DNA of 64,000 nt, from positions 2,542,001-2,606,000 of the forward strand of contig CM082585.2 of the NCBI GenBank assembly GCA_040954595.2, read 5' to 3'. Shown piece by piece: positions 51,440 to 61,803 of this stretch. Position numbers and translations under genes: made by a program. The stretch is from Balanoglossus misakiensis (lineage: Eukaryota > Hemichordata). Every line of letters starts with the position of its first letter. Within the stretch, counting starts at the first letter, position 1. The notes below the pieces were generated by a model. That model did no database searches and was not told the DNA's origin. It saw only the letters and a list, made by a program, of their open reading frames with translations.

Positions 51440-51668
51440 TTGATGGTTAATTTCAGGACCCCCATTGACCTAATTAATTATGTACACGCCTAATTCTAGG
51501 CTAACCAATAGATCTAGAAGTTTGGATTTTGTAGGACATAAATCAGTTTAGGATCAAAACTTTTTGACAAAATTTCTGGTATCCACAGCAGATAATCCTT
51601 GGCATTCTGTAGAAACCCTGGGAATCGCTTGGGCCCAGTGAACACTGCTTTCAGCTTTAATTCACCAT
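51440..51668 (-). repeat. Reverse-oriented copy of family Y start, inside an intron
   Basis: On the minus strand it begins GAATTAAAGCTGAAAGCAGTG, matching the AATTAAAGCTGCAAGCAGCG start at 27938. It continues with TATCTGCTGTGGATACCAGA, ACAAAATCCAAACTTCTAGA and CTATTGGTTAGCC in the same order. About 230 bp long, it lies in the intron between the last two glutamine-rich exons. It shows that family Y is interspersed as well as tandem. Confidence 0.75.
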
Positions 51669-51905
51669 GTAATCAGATGCAGACATTTTGAAAACAATGT
51701 GATTTAAATTCTAAGCAGACTTTTGTTAAAGGGTTATGATCGTCTAATGCTCATATGCCAAAGCAGAGATTCTGGTTACAAAAACTTTATCAATGACACA
51801 ATTCTGTCTATACAACAGACAAGATGGCGGCAACCATACTCTGTGTCGTAAATTAGGAAAAAAAACAGCAAATTGAGTTAAAAGAAGAGACAAAATGAAA
51901 GTCTT

Positions 51906-51908
<3 letters not shown>

Positions 51909-51937
<29 letters not shown>
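51909..51937. repeat. (TA)n microsatellite
   Basis: Uninterrupted TA repeat of about 14 units, within the last intron of the glutamine-rich gene. Confidence 0.95.
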
Positions 51938-51939
<2 letters not shown>

Positions 51940-52428
51940 TGGGCAAGAAATATGAAAGGAAGTGAAGGCAGTCCACTATTTGAATGCATGCACATAAAAT
52001 TTGCAGATATTTGGATTTGATCTTATTTTGTACACACAAAATTACACATATGTGCATAAGAGTAAGACGATTGTCTGCATTTAAAACTGTCTGACGGAGG
52101 TTATCATCAGTGCTTCCACACTGATACCATGGAAAAACTAGAAGAATTGAAAATAAGAATGAGACAAGATTTGTTGTATTCCTCTGTCTGTAATTTAGGT
52201 CTGCTTTGGGCAAATAGTGCTTTGAATTTATTCTGTGTGACTGTCAGGTCCCAAATACATTAAGATAATTTCGGGAATGGCACAGACCATGTTATTTGTA
52301 ACATCAAGAAAGCTCCTTTTTTGAGAAAAATGATTTTATTTTTCCCCACATAACAATTCCCAGGAGTGACACGGGTATCAGTCTTGGTTTTCAAAATATT
52401 CACTGTTCACATTATTGTGACAACTTAC

Positions 52429-52650
52429 TTGAAAGTGGTGTCTTAGTTGTTGATTTGTTGATTGTATATTGGATGGCTGTGCTTGCACTGCTTGTTGTTG
52501 TTGTTGTTGGGCTATCTTTGTAATTGCTTTTGTTGTTGTCTTTGTGTTATGAGTTGATTTTGTCGTGCATGTTGATCTTGCTGATTCTTCAATTCAAGTT
52601 CTTATTTTCTGTGTCATCTCTAGATTCTCCTGCAGTGCTTGAATATTCCT
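52429..52650 (-). CDS. Penultimate exon of the glutamine-rich gene, coiled-coil and poly-Q, with two compensating frame disruptions
   Basis: On the minus strand, acceptor GATCTTTTAG and donor CAA|GTAAGT bound 222 nt (74 codons), phase 0 at both ends. The exon opens with RNIQALQENLEMTQKIR and closes with IAQQQQQQAVQ followed by SNIQSTNQQLRHHFQ in the same frame. In between, that frame meets one TGA and then reads Thr/Lys-rich sequence. The next frame instead reads LELKNQQDQHARQ and NQLITQRQQQKQLQ, which fits the coiled-coil, Gln-rich character. One extra base near AGAACTT and one missing near CAAAGATAG would explain this and cancel out. It is either two assembly errors or an early-stage pseudogene. 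The clean splice sites favour a real exon. Confidence 0.6.
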
Positions 52651-52899
52651 CTAAAAGATCAAACAAAGAAAAGTGTAAACAGTCAATCATTGTCATGTGT
52701 CAATCTACCAACAGGTAACTGACTACAGGAGCTTCAGCCAATTTTCACTTGGGAGATTATTGAAATCAATTTAAAGCTCAGTAACTCCAACTTCGGGTTA
52801 TTTTCTCAATACTTTTTTGGGGTATCAACTATGGTTTCTTGTCCCACTTATCATGGAATTAATCATATTCAAATATTTGAAGGGATTAAAAAGTACATA

Positions 52900-53395
52900 C
52901 TGTAAAACACTTTAGTGCCTTTCACACGTGCCATCAACGCCGCCCCAGCAGCGGCCCTAGGGCGGCGTTAATTTGAAAGTGCCACGTGTGAAAAGGTGAG
53001 AGCGGCTTTTTTGGGGACGGTGTTGAGGGGTGGGACCTGGTTCGGGGCGCTGCACTAAACAGCGACTCAAATCACGTGTGAACATTGTGACCTTTAGCCA
53101 CGCTGCTGTGGACGCGCGTAGAGGGCGATGACCCTGTCCCTTTTATACACATGTGCATGCAAAAGTATTTGAGTCACTGATAAGAAATGTTTACCAAATT
53201 TTATAATCCCAAAAAGGGCGCCCTAACAATGGCACGTGTGCAAGTGGCTTTAATTTTTCGCGAGCAATAAATTTTCACCAAATACGCAAGTGCCAAAATA
53301 GTGTAAAAATAAAGTGTCACGTAAATTTTTTTGAAGATAACGATGCAGTGAATGAAATAAGAGAACGCGAAAATTTATACTCGCGAAACAGTGGC
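52900..53395. mobile_element. CTGTAAAAC-type MITE interrupted by a second element
   Basis: It starts CTGTAAAACAC after a TA at 52898-52899, like the MITE at 50502. After the nested insertion it resumes with TTTTTCGCGAGC and other TTCGCG-rich sequence. The right end is degraded (GCGAAAATTTATACTCGCGA, then AAACAGTGG), so the terminal duplication is not certain. Confidence 0.5.
52915..53248. mobile_element. 334-bp GC-rich MITE nested in another MITE, TTTA target duplication
   Basis: Ends are GTGCCTTTCACACGTGCC and GGCACGTGTGCAAGTGGC, inverted with four mismatches in 18. TTTA at 52911-52914 and TTTA at 53249-53252 flank it exactly. The interior is GC-rich, unlike its surroundings, with a hairpin AACGCCGCCC / GGGCGGCGTT. 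No ORF is present. The transposon superfamily is not assigned. Confidence 0.78.
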
Positions 53396-53548
53396 CGCTC
53401 TCGATATAAGATCTGGAGTGCTGAGCAGTCTCTAACTATGTGTACTGATTGGTTGCAATAGAATACATATCAATAAGCAGGCCTTCTCCGCCCGTCAAAT
53501 AGTGTTTACCCATCGTACAAATTGCCAAAATGAAGATATATGCCAATA

Positions 53549-53724
53549 CAGTAAAACTCCAATTATCCGAACTGACAGGGGGACATTGATTTTGTTCAGA
53601 TATGCAGACAGTTCGGTTATTCGGATAGCGATCCTATACAAAAGAACTGTTTGGGGGACATGACAGCAGTTTGGATAACCAAACAGTTCGGATAATTGGA
53701 GTTCGGATAATTGGAGTTTTACTG
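53549..53724. mobile_element. 176-bp MITE with pogo/Tigger-like ends, TA target duplication
   Basis: Begins CAGTAAAACTCCAATTATCC and ends with its exact inverse (GGATAATTGGAGTTTTACTG). TA occurs at 53547-53548 and 53725-53726. The inner sequence repeats GTTCGGATAA several times in both orientations. The CAGTAAAAC start and the ATCCGAAC motif are characteristic of pogo/Tigger-type ends. It lies in an intron of the glutamine-rich gene. Confidence 0.85.
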
Positions 53725-53726
53725 TA

Positions 53727-55872
53727 TAGGTAATTTAATGGCCTGGAAGGAACATTTTTCGTCAAAAAATAGTGCCATGCAAGCAACAAGCAGGTGTGTA
53801 AAGTGTGTCACCCACCAAGCTCAAGGACGCATGAAATAACAAAATAATAACAAAACCAAACAGATTACAGGTAATATTAAATATTAAGTGACACGACTTG
53901 ACAATAGCCAAGTCAGGTACAAAGTGCAGAAGTTTTAATGGAGGGTTCCCATACTGATTTTATGTTCTGTGCATACATCTGTAAGTGTTGCATCAACTGA
54001 ATTTTGCATCAGCAGAATTGTTGGCATGGTATATTGTAAGAAGTAAAACAGACACTTTATTTCTTTCAGGGTATTTCAACAGGCCTTTGTTATATGACAT
54101 CACATTTTTAAGTGTTTGATTACCATACTACATAAGGTTGAATGTATTTTGCAAACCTGATCAGTGAACACAGTGGGGTAAACCTCCATAGCTGCCAAAA
54201 CGCACATTTTTTCATGAGTTTTCCTTTAAACTTGAATTAATGCATATAAATAGGCTTATTAAATTTGATTGTGACGGTACTTTGCAATTCGAAAGTCAGC
54301 TGGATTAAAACGGTTCTACCGTTTTTATAGGGGTCCAGTTGACCTCCATGGTGAGTAAACAAGTATTGTGGTCATGATAGTTCCAGCAGTGCAAATGTTG
54401 TGTACACTTCATGATATTAAATATTTTGCTCGGTTGACATAAAAGATTTATCCTTTGACAACCATGCTGCCTTTCAGATGGCCAGCCCAAGAAAATAGTG
54501 GTGAATTTAAAATAGCTGCGAGAACTCCAAACATTTTCATACAAGTAATCCGTTTCCGGTTGACGACAAATTCATGCACATACAAGGTATGTCGCTTACA
54601 GGCATATAAGTTGAAACTTTAGGGATAATTATCATTTTTTTCAAACTTTACTAGGATTAGTCCAAGCAGATGTAGGCACTGAACTGTATACAAGTATTTT
54701 TAACCCTAAATATGAGTGCATTTGCAAGTTTTAACCAGATAAATAATAAAGCTTTGCCATAAAGGAATATGGCTGCCACCGTGGGAAATGCAAGAAACAA
54801 TGAAAACGTTGCATTTCTGACTATTGAACTTCATAAACAAAACATGATCTCCTCCACTAGAACTCATGCAAGTAAATGTACACCGCTGAGACATTAGATT
54901 TTCATTTTTCATTGCAAAATTGCACTTTTTAAAAAATACAGGAATTTTAGATTTTCTTTCATTTTTGGCCTGTTTTGTCATACATAAGTGTTGATCTTGA
55001 TATATTATGAAATGTCATTTAATAGACATAATTAAAATCATATATAAGATTATTTAAAGCTTAATTTAAATTAATATTTCCTTTTTATGAAAAACTGACA
55101 ATCTCGAGCAGGCAAACACTGAGACTGATTACAGTATGTAGAGGATGGGGGCGCAAATTGCATCTGCATAAAGCAAGAAGAATGCTTCAACATAACTGAC
55201 ACATCTGTTTAAACAGCCAATAAATGGAAGGGGATACTGCTCCCCCCCCCCCCTCTCTGAAGTCATATTACTTGATCAAGTTTCCGAAACTCTGAGTATA
55301 CGAGTCAAAATGACAATTTGTGCTTAACGTTTGTTTTGGATCAGCATTTTTCTGGTATTGGAGATGGTTTCAATCACAGCCACAGGACAAAACTGGCCAT
55401 GTTAATGTTTCCACAAAATCAACAGTCGATTCAAACTGAGAAAATTTGGTCACTGGGAAAAATGTTAGTGATGTCAAAATGTTATGTTTAGCACATATTA
55501 TCGGACTGAATGAGCGTGCTGCGTTTCATGCATTTATGATGGTTGTCTGCAAAGACCATTGGAGCATGTTTGCCAACAGGACTGTGGTCGAATCTATACT
55601 GGTACGTGTTTGTGTAAATTGCCTATATAACAGTTGACCAGCAGGGGTAGACACCCTTTGGACAGGAATTTGAATTTTAAAGGCACACATGCTGCAAATT
55701 TTGGGATAGTTATAACAATTTTATCAAACAATTGAAAAGAAAATAAATGTTTGTGTGTTGGTTGTTTACCATAACTAAAATTTGTGACATTTTCCTACGC
55801 GCTAAACAAAACTCTTTTTTTGTCCTTATCAGTAGCAGTGTGGCACCATTTCCTAGATAGACAGAAGCTCAC
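53727..55872. other. Intron-like sequence, no further exon recognised
   Basis: This lies between the mini-exon at 55873 and the exon at 52429. No other segment with matching splice sites and phase was found. A C-run occurs at 55242-55251. Short ORFs on both strands look accidental. Confidence 0.5.
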
Positions 55873-55923
55873 CTCGTTGATAGCATTTGGGTGTATAACA
55901 TTTCTCTGTTGTTGCTGGCTTAT
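55873..55923 (-). CDS. 51-nt mini-exon of the glutamine-rich gene
   Basis: On the minus strand the acceptor CTTATTGACAG and the donor GAG|GTGAGC bound 51 nt encoding ISQQQQRNVIHPNAINE, phase 0 at both ends. It joins in frame to RNIQALQENL at 52650, so three exons chain together in phase 0. It contains a QQQQ run like the downstream exons. Splice sites, length divisible by three and composition all agree. Upstream exons were not found between here and the tandem duplication; they may lie beyond the window. Confidence 0.6.
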
Positions 55924-56755
55924 CTGTCAATAAGATAGGTTACATTTATCTTTAAGGGATTCATAAGTGACTTTGACATAAGACATCTTAACCCTATGAC
56001 CTTTCATACAATGAGCAGTTGCCAAATTAACTTTCTCTCTGAACATTAGTGTGACCAATCCGGACCAGGCACTGTTCCATTCTACTACGCAAAACAACTA
56101 ATCGCAAAGTAACCCAGGAAGGGAAATGCTGACAAAATCTACACCTATCAGTAAATTTCAGACATCAAATCTTGTAACTGCATTTATACAATTTATTTGA
56201 ATAATGCCTTTGTGGTTATCTGATGTCAATTATTTAATTGAAGAGTTGTTGTGTTGGAGTTAACTTGTGTGAATCGCTTGCCTTTCATTCTGACAGTCAA
56301 TTATATCTTGAGGAAGCAGCTCCCACTTCTAGATTGAAAATATGAATTATTTAAAATACATGTATATATATTTCTTTTCAATGTACAACACTATATCACA
56401 AGTCATCTTTTCACAAGAGGTGGGCCAAACCATACAGGAAACTGTGAACAATCATTCATTGCTTTGATATTTGGACTGACAACACCACTCTGTGGCACAA
56501 TATTCAATTTCAAACATTTTTGAATACTGTAAACGCATTGAATATCGCATGTATTAAATGTTGCTATTTTGCAATTGGGGCCAGTGAGTGAGCATTTAAA
56601 TATAAGAATGCAAGGTTCTCAAAAGAAATAAAAGTCACTGTTTGTTCCTTTAATTTGTGTATCATTTGATAAACTGCAGCCATACACATTCATTGACGAG
56701 AAGTGTCAAAACATCCACAGGTCTATTCATTGAATGTGAGGTGCAAAGCTAGAAA
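55924..56755. other. Spacer between the mini-exon and the tandem duplication
   Basis: AT-rich sequence. ATACTGTAAACGC at about 56525 resembles the start of the TTTTCGC-type MITEs, but no partner end is visible. No gene seen. Confidence 0.45.
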
Positions 56756-58115
56756 TGGAGATGTTACTAGTAGTGTAATACAAAGACAGCAAATAGCAGC
56801 CGGACTTGTTTCCTACAAAAAAATCCAGCCATGTCATGTTGCTGGAAAGTCTTTGTACTTCAATAACAATACAGTCCAATTATGAAAGGGAAAGCTATGG
56901 ATATGTCCTGTTTTAAACATTTGTTTGTACTATTTTGATATTCGCCATGTTAATATCACCACAAGCTAATATCCAAACTACACACAACTGCAAGTTCACT
57001 GGCCTCAAGTCACTTGTGGATGTTGACACTAATACCCATTAAAACTTCCTATCTGGGAACATGTAAATGCACACTACAGGAAAACAAAGCAATAATTCAG
57101 AACACTATTGTGACGGTCACAGAACTTGTGAATTTATTACAAAAGCAGTCATCCTGAAAATTGAAATACACAACCTGACGACCATCACTGATTTTAGTCA
57201 GCTACCATCACTGAATGATGAACTCAAACAAAAAATTGCTTAATACGCGGTTAAAAATAACAATGCAACAAAAAACACAAATGATCGACTCCAGTCATAT
57301 ATGTACATCAAGCAACATCAACTGAAAGGCTACAGGCAGTATCGTCAATACACAGGTTGTTGTTGCTATGCTCAAGGCGTCAATGAATTGGTGGTCACAT
57401 TTCATTGAACAATGAATGGGCAAGTGCTCACTCACTTCTTCAGTGAATTTCACTGTTTGTTTATCTTATCATAAAAACTTGGGCACCACAGTCCTTTGGA
57501 TAAAAATATTCATGTGTGGTGATTTAAAATCAGTGTTGCAAGAAGCAGAATTAATCACAGGATTAATGGCTTCTGATTGAAAAATACTAAATGCTTAATA
57601 TGCCATATGCCGCACACAGAGTGATCACATTAGTCAATTGTATTTTAACATACGCTTATTGTTTATGCATTTGCAGTATCTAGTCATATTACAGTAATAC
57701 ACCAGACATGTTCTTAACTCAATCAATGTGTGTGTGTAAGTTCAATTTCTGACCACACTAAGATTACCCAAGTCCATGTGACCAACTCTACTGCAAGTAT
57801 ACAGACTTGAACTCCGGAAAACTAGTCACCTACAATACTAGAACTGGAGCCACATCCAAAACTTGACTTTGAGATATTTTATCAAATCAGTGCTCCTTTT
57901 AGAATTAGAACTCCCATGCAATTTTTGTGACAGAAGAAATAAAGAGATTCCCAGAAAGAACCTCCCAGTTCCCTTTTTAGAGGTCCAACCTTACCATAGA
58001 AAACAACAGGTTTGGACTGTACCATGGTGGTGAAATGGTTAAGCCAGAGCATGTATCAAAATACAGTAAAACCTGTCTCAACCAAAACCTGTCTATTACA
58101 AGGACATTGTTCAAA

Positions 58116-59240
58116 CTCCTAGGTTCACTTTTGTTTAATCGCAACACCTGGTCCAGAGCAGTGCAAACATTGGCTAATCAAGCCAGCAAGGTGTTGTCTC
58201 TACTCTCAGTTGCCAGGTGGAAACTAGGGTATATGCCATTTGAATGTCACTTCAAGGTGTTTGATGCCATGATCTTACCCATTCTTTGTTATGGATCGGA
58301 GACTTGAGTTTTATGACATCATAGAAAAAGTGCAAAGAACATGGTGCAGAATTTTTCTAGGTGTGCCAAGGAGCACTACCAATGAAGCTGTAATTGGAGA
58401 ATGTGGGCGGTTGCCAGTGTATGTTCACACAATGAAATGTTGTTTTCGTTACTGGGTGAAACTTATAGAGATGCCACAGGAAAGACTCCCTAGGCAAGCA
58501 TATTTAATGCTACATACGTAATCTTGACTGTTTAGGCCGTCAAACTTGGGCAACATCGGTGAAACACATTTTATTTTCGCCTGGATTTCTCAGGAAATAG
58601 GCGATAAGCGTTTGTTCCTTTCAGCATTTGAGACAAGAAATTCAGATATTTTGAAGCAACAATGGAAATCACTGTCCGTCCAAAACCAAACTCCGTACAT
58701 ACACACATTTTAAATCATTGTTACAGCCTGAAAAGAAGTTAATGTCATCTGTACACGTAATGTCAAAGACATTTTTGCATGTTTTCGCTGTTCTGCCCTT
58801 CCTCTTGCAATAGAGGAGGGAAGAGATCAGAACGTGGACGTTTCAGAGAGACACTGTAGGCTATGCTCTGGTGAACAAATAGAAGACGAGTATCACTTTT
58901 TACTTGTTTGCCCCGTATATGACAGTCTTAGAAAACAATATATTGGTTACACTAAAATTCCCCACATTAATATGTTTGTTAATATCATGAGCGCATCAGA
59001 ATCCTCAAGTATTTATGTTTACAATGCCTTTTAACTTAGAGAAAATGTGTTAAAAAACTTAATCTGCTAAGTTCCTCACTTTGTATCCCGAGTACGTACT
59101 TCCACACAAGTGCTGCTTGATGTTGTCATTTGTATTATTTGAGTACATGTATTATTTATTTCATTTTCGTACAATTTTCTGATTACCTTTATGCCCTCTT
59201 ACCTATGGGCTGGAGGCCTTGACAATCAATTAACGTGCAC
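58116..59240 (+). pseudogene. Decayed LINE (CR1/L2-like) ORF2 C-terminal region and 3' tail
   Basis: Pieces in shifted frames follow the order of the region after the reverse transcriptase domain in non-LTR retrotransposons. They are RAVQTLANQASKVLSLLS, KLGYMPFECHFKVFDAMILP and ILCYGSE; after a frameshift near 58300, IIEKVQRTWCRIFLGV, ECGRLPVYVHTMKCCFRYWV and GRQTWATSVKHILFSPGF. Later come KLRTYTHF and a zinc-knuckle-like RHCRLCSGEQIEDEYHFLL followed by CPVYDSLR. Stops and frameshifts break it at several points, and the reverse transcriptase core is missing. The 3' end has a CTATGGGCTGGAGGCC segment typical of CR1/L2-like untranslated ends. Confidence 0.85.
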
Positions 59241-59437
59241 TGTTGTGCACCTGAACAATGAACAACAAATCAATCACACATTCTCACTGAATCGAAAGCT
59301 GTATATGACACGAGCGCTGATTCAGATTGGATGACAAAGCTAAATGTTATCCTATGATACAGAAACTACAACGTGCCAGATGACAGTTCAAGAGTCATTT
59401 ATTTAATGTTTTAAAACGAATTTGGCTAATTTGTGGC

Positions 59438-59610
59438 CGTGTGAGAAATATAATCTCACACACCAAGGACCTGGGATCATATTTCTCACACTCGTCAGGG
59501 ATATTTTGTCCCACACTCGCCTGCAGCTTGTTTGGGACAGAAAATCCTCAACACATGTGAGAAATATGATCCCACGTCCTTGGGAGTGTGAGATTCTATT
59601 AGTCTCACAA
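59438..59610. mobile_element. 173-bp foldback palindrome
   Basis: The outer arms GTGTGAGAAATATAATCTCA and TGAGATTCTATTAGTCTCAC pair. Inner segments CCAAGGACCTGGGATCATAT and ATATGATCCCACGTCCTTGG pair, as do ATTTTGTCCCA and TGGGACAGAAAAT, around a CCTGCAGC centre. Related CTCACACTCGTCAGGGATAT phrases recur just downstream (59630-59700), so a second, more diverged foldback lies beside it. It is probably a MITE or foldback element of unknown family. Confidence 0.8.
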
Positions 59611-59777
59611 CCTTAGGACCTGGTAAAAGATTTCTCAGACGAGTTGGGGATATTTTTAGCTCGTGTTAGACAAGCCAAAATATCCCTGATGAGTGTAAGA
59701 AATTGTGTTAAGTACACGGTGGTCCCATTCACGGATAATACAAGAAAAAAGTCTACACCGGAGTACATATACAGACA

Positions 59778-59798
59778 GACACACACACACACACACAT
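59778..59798. repeat. (CA)n microsatellite, unit 1
   Basis: ACAGACAGACACACACACAC run of the same length as in unit 2 at 63466-63486. Confidence 0.9.
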
Positions 59799-60004
59799 CA
59801 AGAGATCAACAGGCAAACATTGGCTGACCCATAAGCTGCCAATGGCATGTGTACTGTACACACACCAAATAGAACAGCTGGTCTCTTTAACAGTTAGCCA
59901 GTTATGTAAACATGCAGTTACCAATCACTGTTATTATTGACAAATTGCATCCAAGTCCAGACCCAGGCTTGAATACAATGTTTAAACATAACAACATTGC
60001 TTAC

Positions 60005-60054
60005 CCTGCTTCATCGAGCTGAACAAGAAATGATGGTTGATAACCAGAAAAATA
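60005..60054 (-). CDS. Possible small exon, unknown
   Basis: On the minus strand, acceptor TTTTTATTCAG and donor AGG|GTAAGC bound 50 nt. One frame is open and reads YFSGYQPSFLVQLDEAG. The phase does not join in frame to the EGF-like exon upstream or directly to the mini-exon at 55873, so it may belong to an unseen transcript or be chance. Confidence 0.2.
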
Positions 60055-60120
60055 CTGAATAAAAATTCAAAAGTTACAGATACTGGACCTTTCATTGTCC
60101 ACATATTGTGCTGGTCTTAC

Positions 60121-60228
60121 CTGTACACTCTCCATTGACCAATCAATATCCCACAGAACAAGTGTAATAAAAAGAGCCTGCTGTATTCACACACTGGCGT
60201 TCACAAAGATCTGCTCTCTTATTGACAT
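60121..60228 (-). pseudogene. Degenerate EGF-like exon, unit 1
   Basis: On the minus strand, acceptor TTTCAG and donor CAG|GTAAGA bound 108 nt with phase 1 at both ends, the usual layout for exchangeable EGF exons. The reading is DVNKRADLCERQCVNTAG, SFYYTCSVGY, stop, LVNGECT. The pattern matches calcium-binding EGF domains (DxNEC, C-x3-C-VNTxGSF, C-x-GY, C). However, cysteines 1 and 4 are replaced (Arg region and Tyr) and a TGA stands where Arg is common, as expected from a CGA to TGA change. It would not fold as a normal EGF module. It is most likely a relic of an EGF-containing gene. Confidence 0.6.
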
Positions 60229-60325
60229 CTGAAATCAAAGATAGTTTATTATTTTTAATTTTATTATTATTTATTTCCTGACAAACGTAATACACAAAAT
60301 CTGAGTTCAGATTTGCTGCATTTTG

Positions 60326-60345
60326 GTCACGTGACGTGACGTCAC
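60326..60345 (+). promoter_or_regulatory. Overlapping E-box and CRE palindromes (promoter-like)
   Basis: GTCACGTGACGTGACGTCAC contains TCACGTGA (60327-60334, USF/MITF-type E-box) and a perfect CRE TGACGTCA (60337-60344). It lies about 90 bp upstream of an ATG in a good context (ACCACAATGG, 60430). That ATG's frame crosses the duplication joint and stops at 60573, so no gene can be claimed from it. Confidence 0.45.
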
Positions 60346-61803
60346 AAGAGGAACCCTTCAGGTAGACCAGCTTTAGCGATGCTCACAGGTGTCATACGGT
60401 GTTTTCGTGCTTTTCTGTGTAATACCACAATGGCAAAAAGAGGTGGAGATGTTACTAGTAGTGTAATACAAAGACAGCAAATAGCAGCCGGACTTGTTTC
60501 CTACAAAAAAATCCAGCCATGTCATGTTGCTGGAAAGTCTTTGTACTTCAATAACAATACAGTCCAATTATGAAAGGGAAAGCTATGGATATGTCCTGTT
60601 TTAAACATTTGTTTGTACTATTTTGATATTCGCCATGTTAATATCACCACAAGCTAATATCCAAACTACACACAACTGCAAGTTCACTGGCCTCAAGTCA
60701 CTTGTGGATGTTGACACTAATACCCATTAAAACTTCCTATCTGGGAACATGTAAATGCACACTACAGGAAAACAAAGCAATAATTCAGAACACTATTGTG
60801 ACGGTCACAGAACTTGTGAATTTATTACAAAAGCAGTCATCCTGAAAATTGAAATACACAACCTGACGACCATCACTGATTTTAGTCAGCTACCATCACT
60901 GAATGATGAACTCAAACAAAAAATTGCTTAATACGCGGTTAAAAATAACAATGCAACAAAAAACACAAATGATCGACTCCAGTCATATATGTACATCAAG
61001 CAACATCAACTGAAAGGCTACAGGCAGTATCGTCAATACACAGGTTGTTGTTGCTATGCTCAAGGCGTCAATGAATTGGTGGTCACATTTCATTGAACAA
61101 TGAATGGGCAAGTGCTCACTCACTTCTTCAGTGAATTTCACTGTTTGTTTATCTTATCATAAAAACTTGGGCACCACAGTCCTTTGGATAAAAATATTCA
61201 TGTGTGGTGATTTAAAATCAGTGTTGCAAGAAGCAGAATTAATCACAGGATTAATGGCTTCTGATTGAAAAATACTAAATGCTTAATATGCCATATGCCG
61301 CACACAGAGTGATCACATTAGTCAATTGTATTTTAACATACGCTTATTGTTTATGCATTTGCAGTATCTAGTCATATTACAGTAATACACCAGACATGTT
61401 CTTAACTCAATCAATGTGTGTGTGTAAGTTCAATTTCTGACCACACTAAGATTACCCAAGTCCATGTGACCAACTCTACTGCAAGTATACAGACTTGAAC
61501 TCCGGAAAACTAGTCACCTACAATACTAGAACTGGAGCCACATCCAAAACTTGACTTTGAGATATTTTATCAAATCAGTGCTCCTTTTAGAATTAGAACT
61601 CCCATGCAATTTTTGTGACAGAAGAAATAAAGAGATTCCCAGAAAGAACCTCCCAGTTCCCTTTTTAGAGGTCCAACCTTACCATAGAAAACAACAGGTT
61701 TGGACTGTACCATGGTGGTGAAATGGTTAAGCCAGAGCATGTATCAAAATACAGTAAAACCTGTCTCAACCAAAACCTGTCTATTACAAGGACATTGTTC
61801 AAA

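Larger units (their letters stand above)
56756..60443. repeat. 3688-bp tandem duplication, unit 1
   Basis: Every position from 56756 matches the base 3688 further on up to the window end, with one difference noticed (T at 58971, A at 62659) and no indels. The CA microsatellite has the same length in both. The copies abut directly: the sequence before unit 1 (GCTAGAAA) differs from that before unit 2 (AAAAGAGG). The two left joints share only TGGAG. Content: spacer (56756-58100), LINE remnant, foldback, CA repeat, EGF-like exon and a CRE/E-box region. Confidence 0.97.

Noticed and set aside
59613-59940. About 100-codon ORFs on both strands over the CA repeat
   Set aside because: The frames run through a microsatellite and foldback remnants and have no recognisable features.
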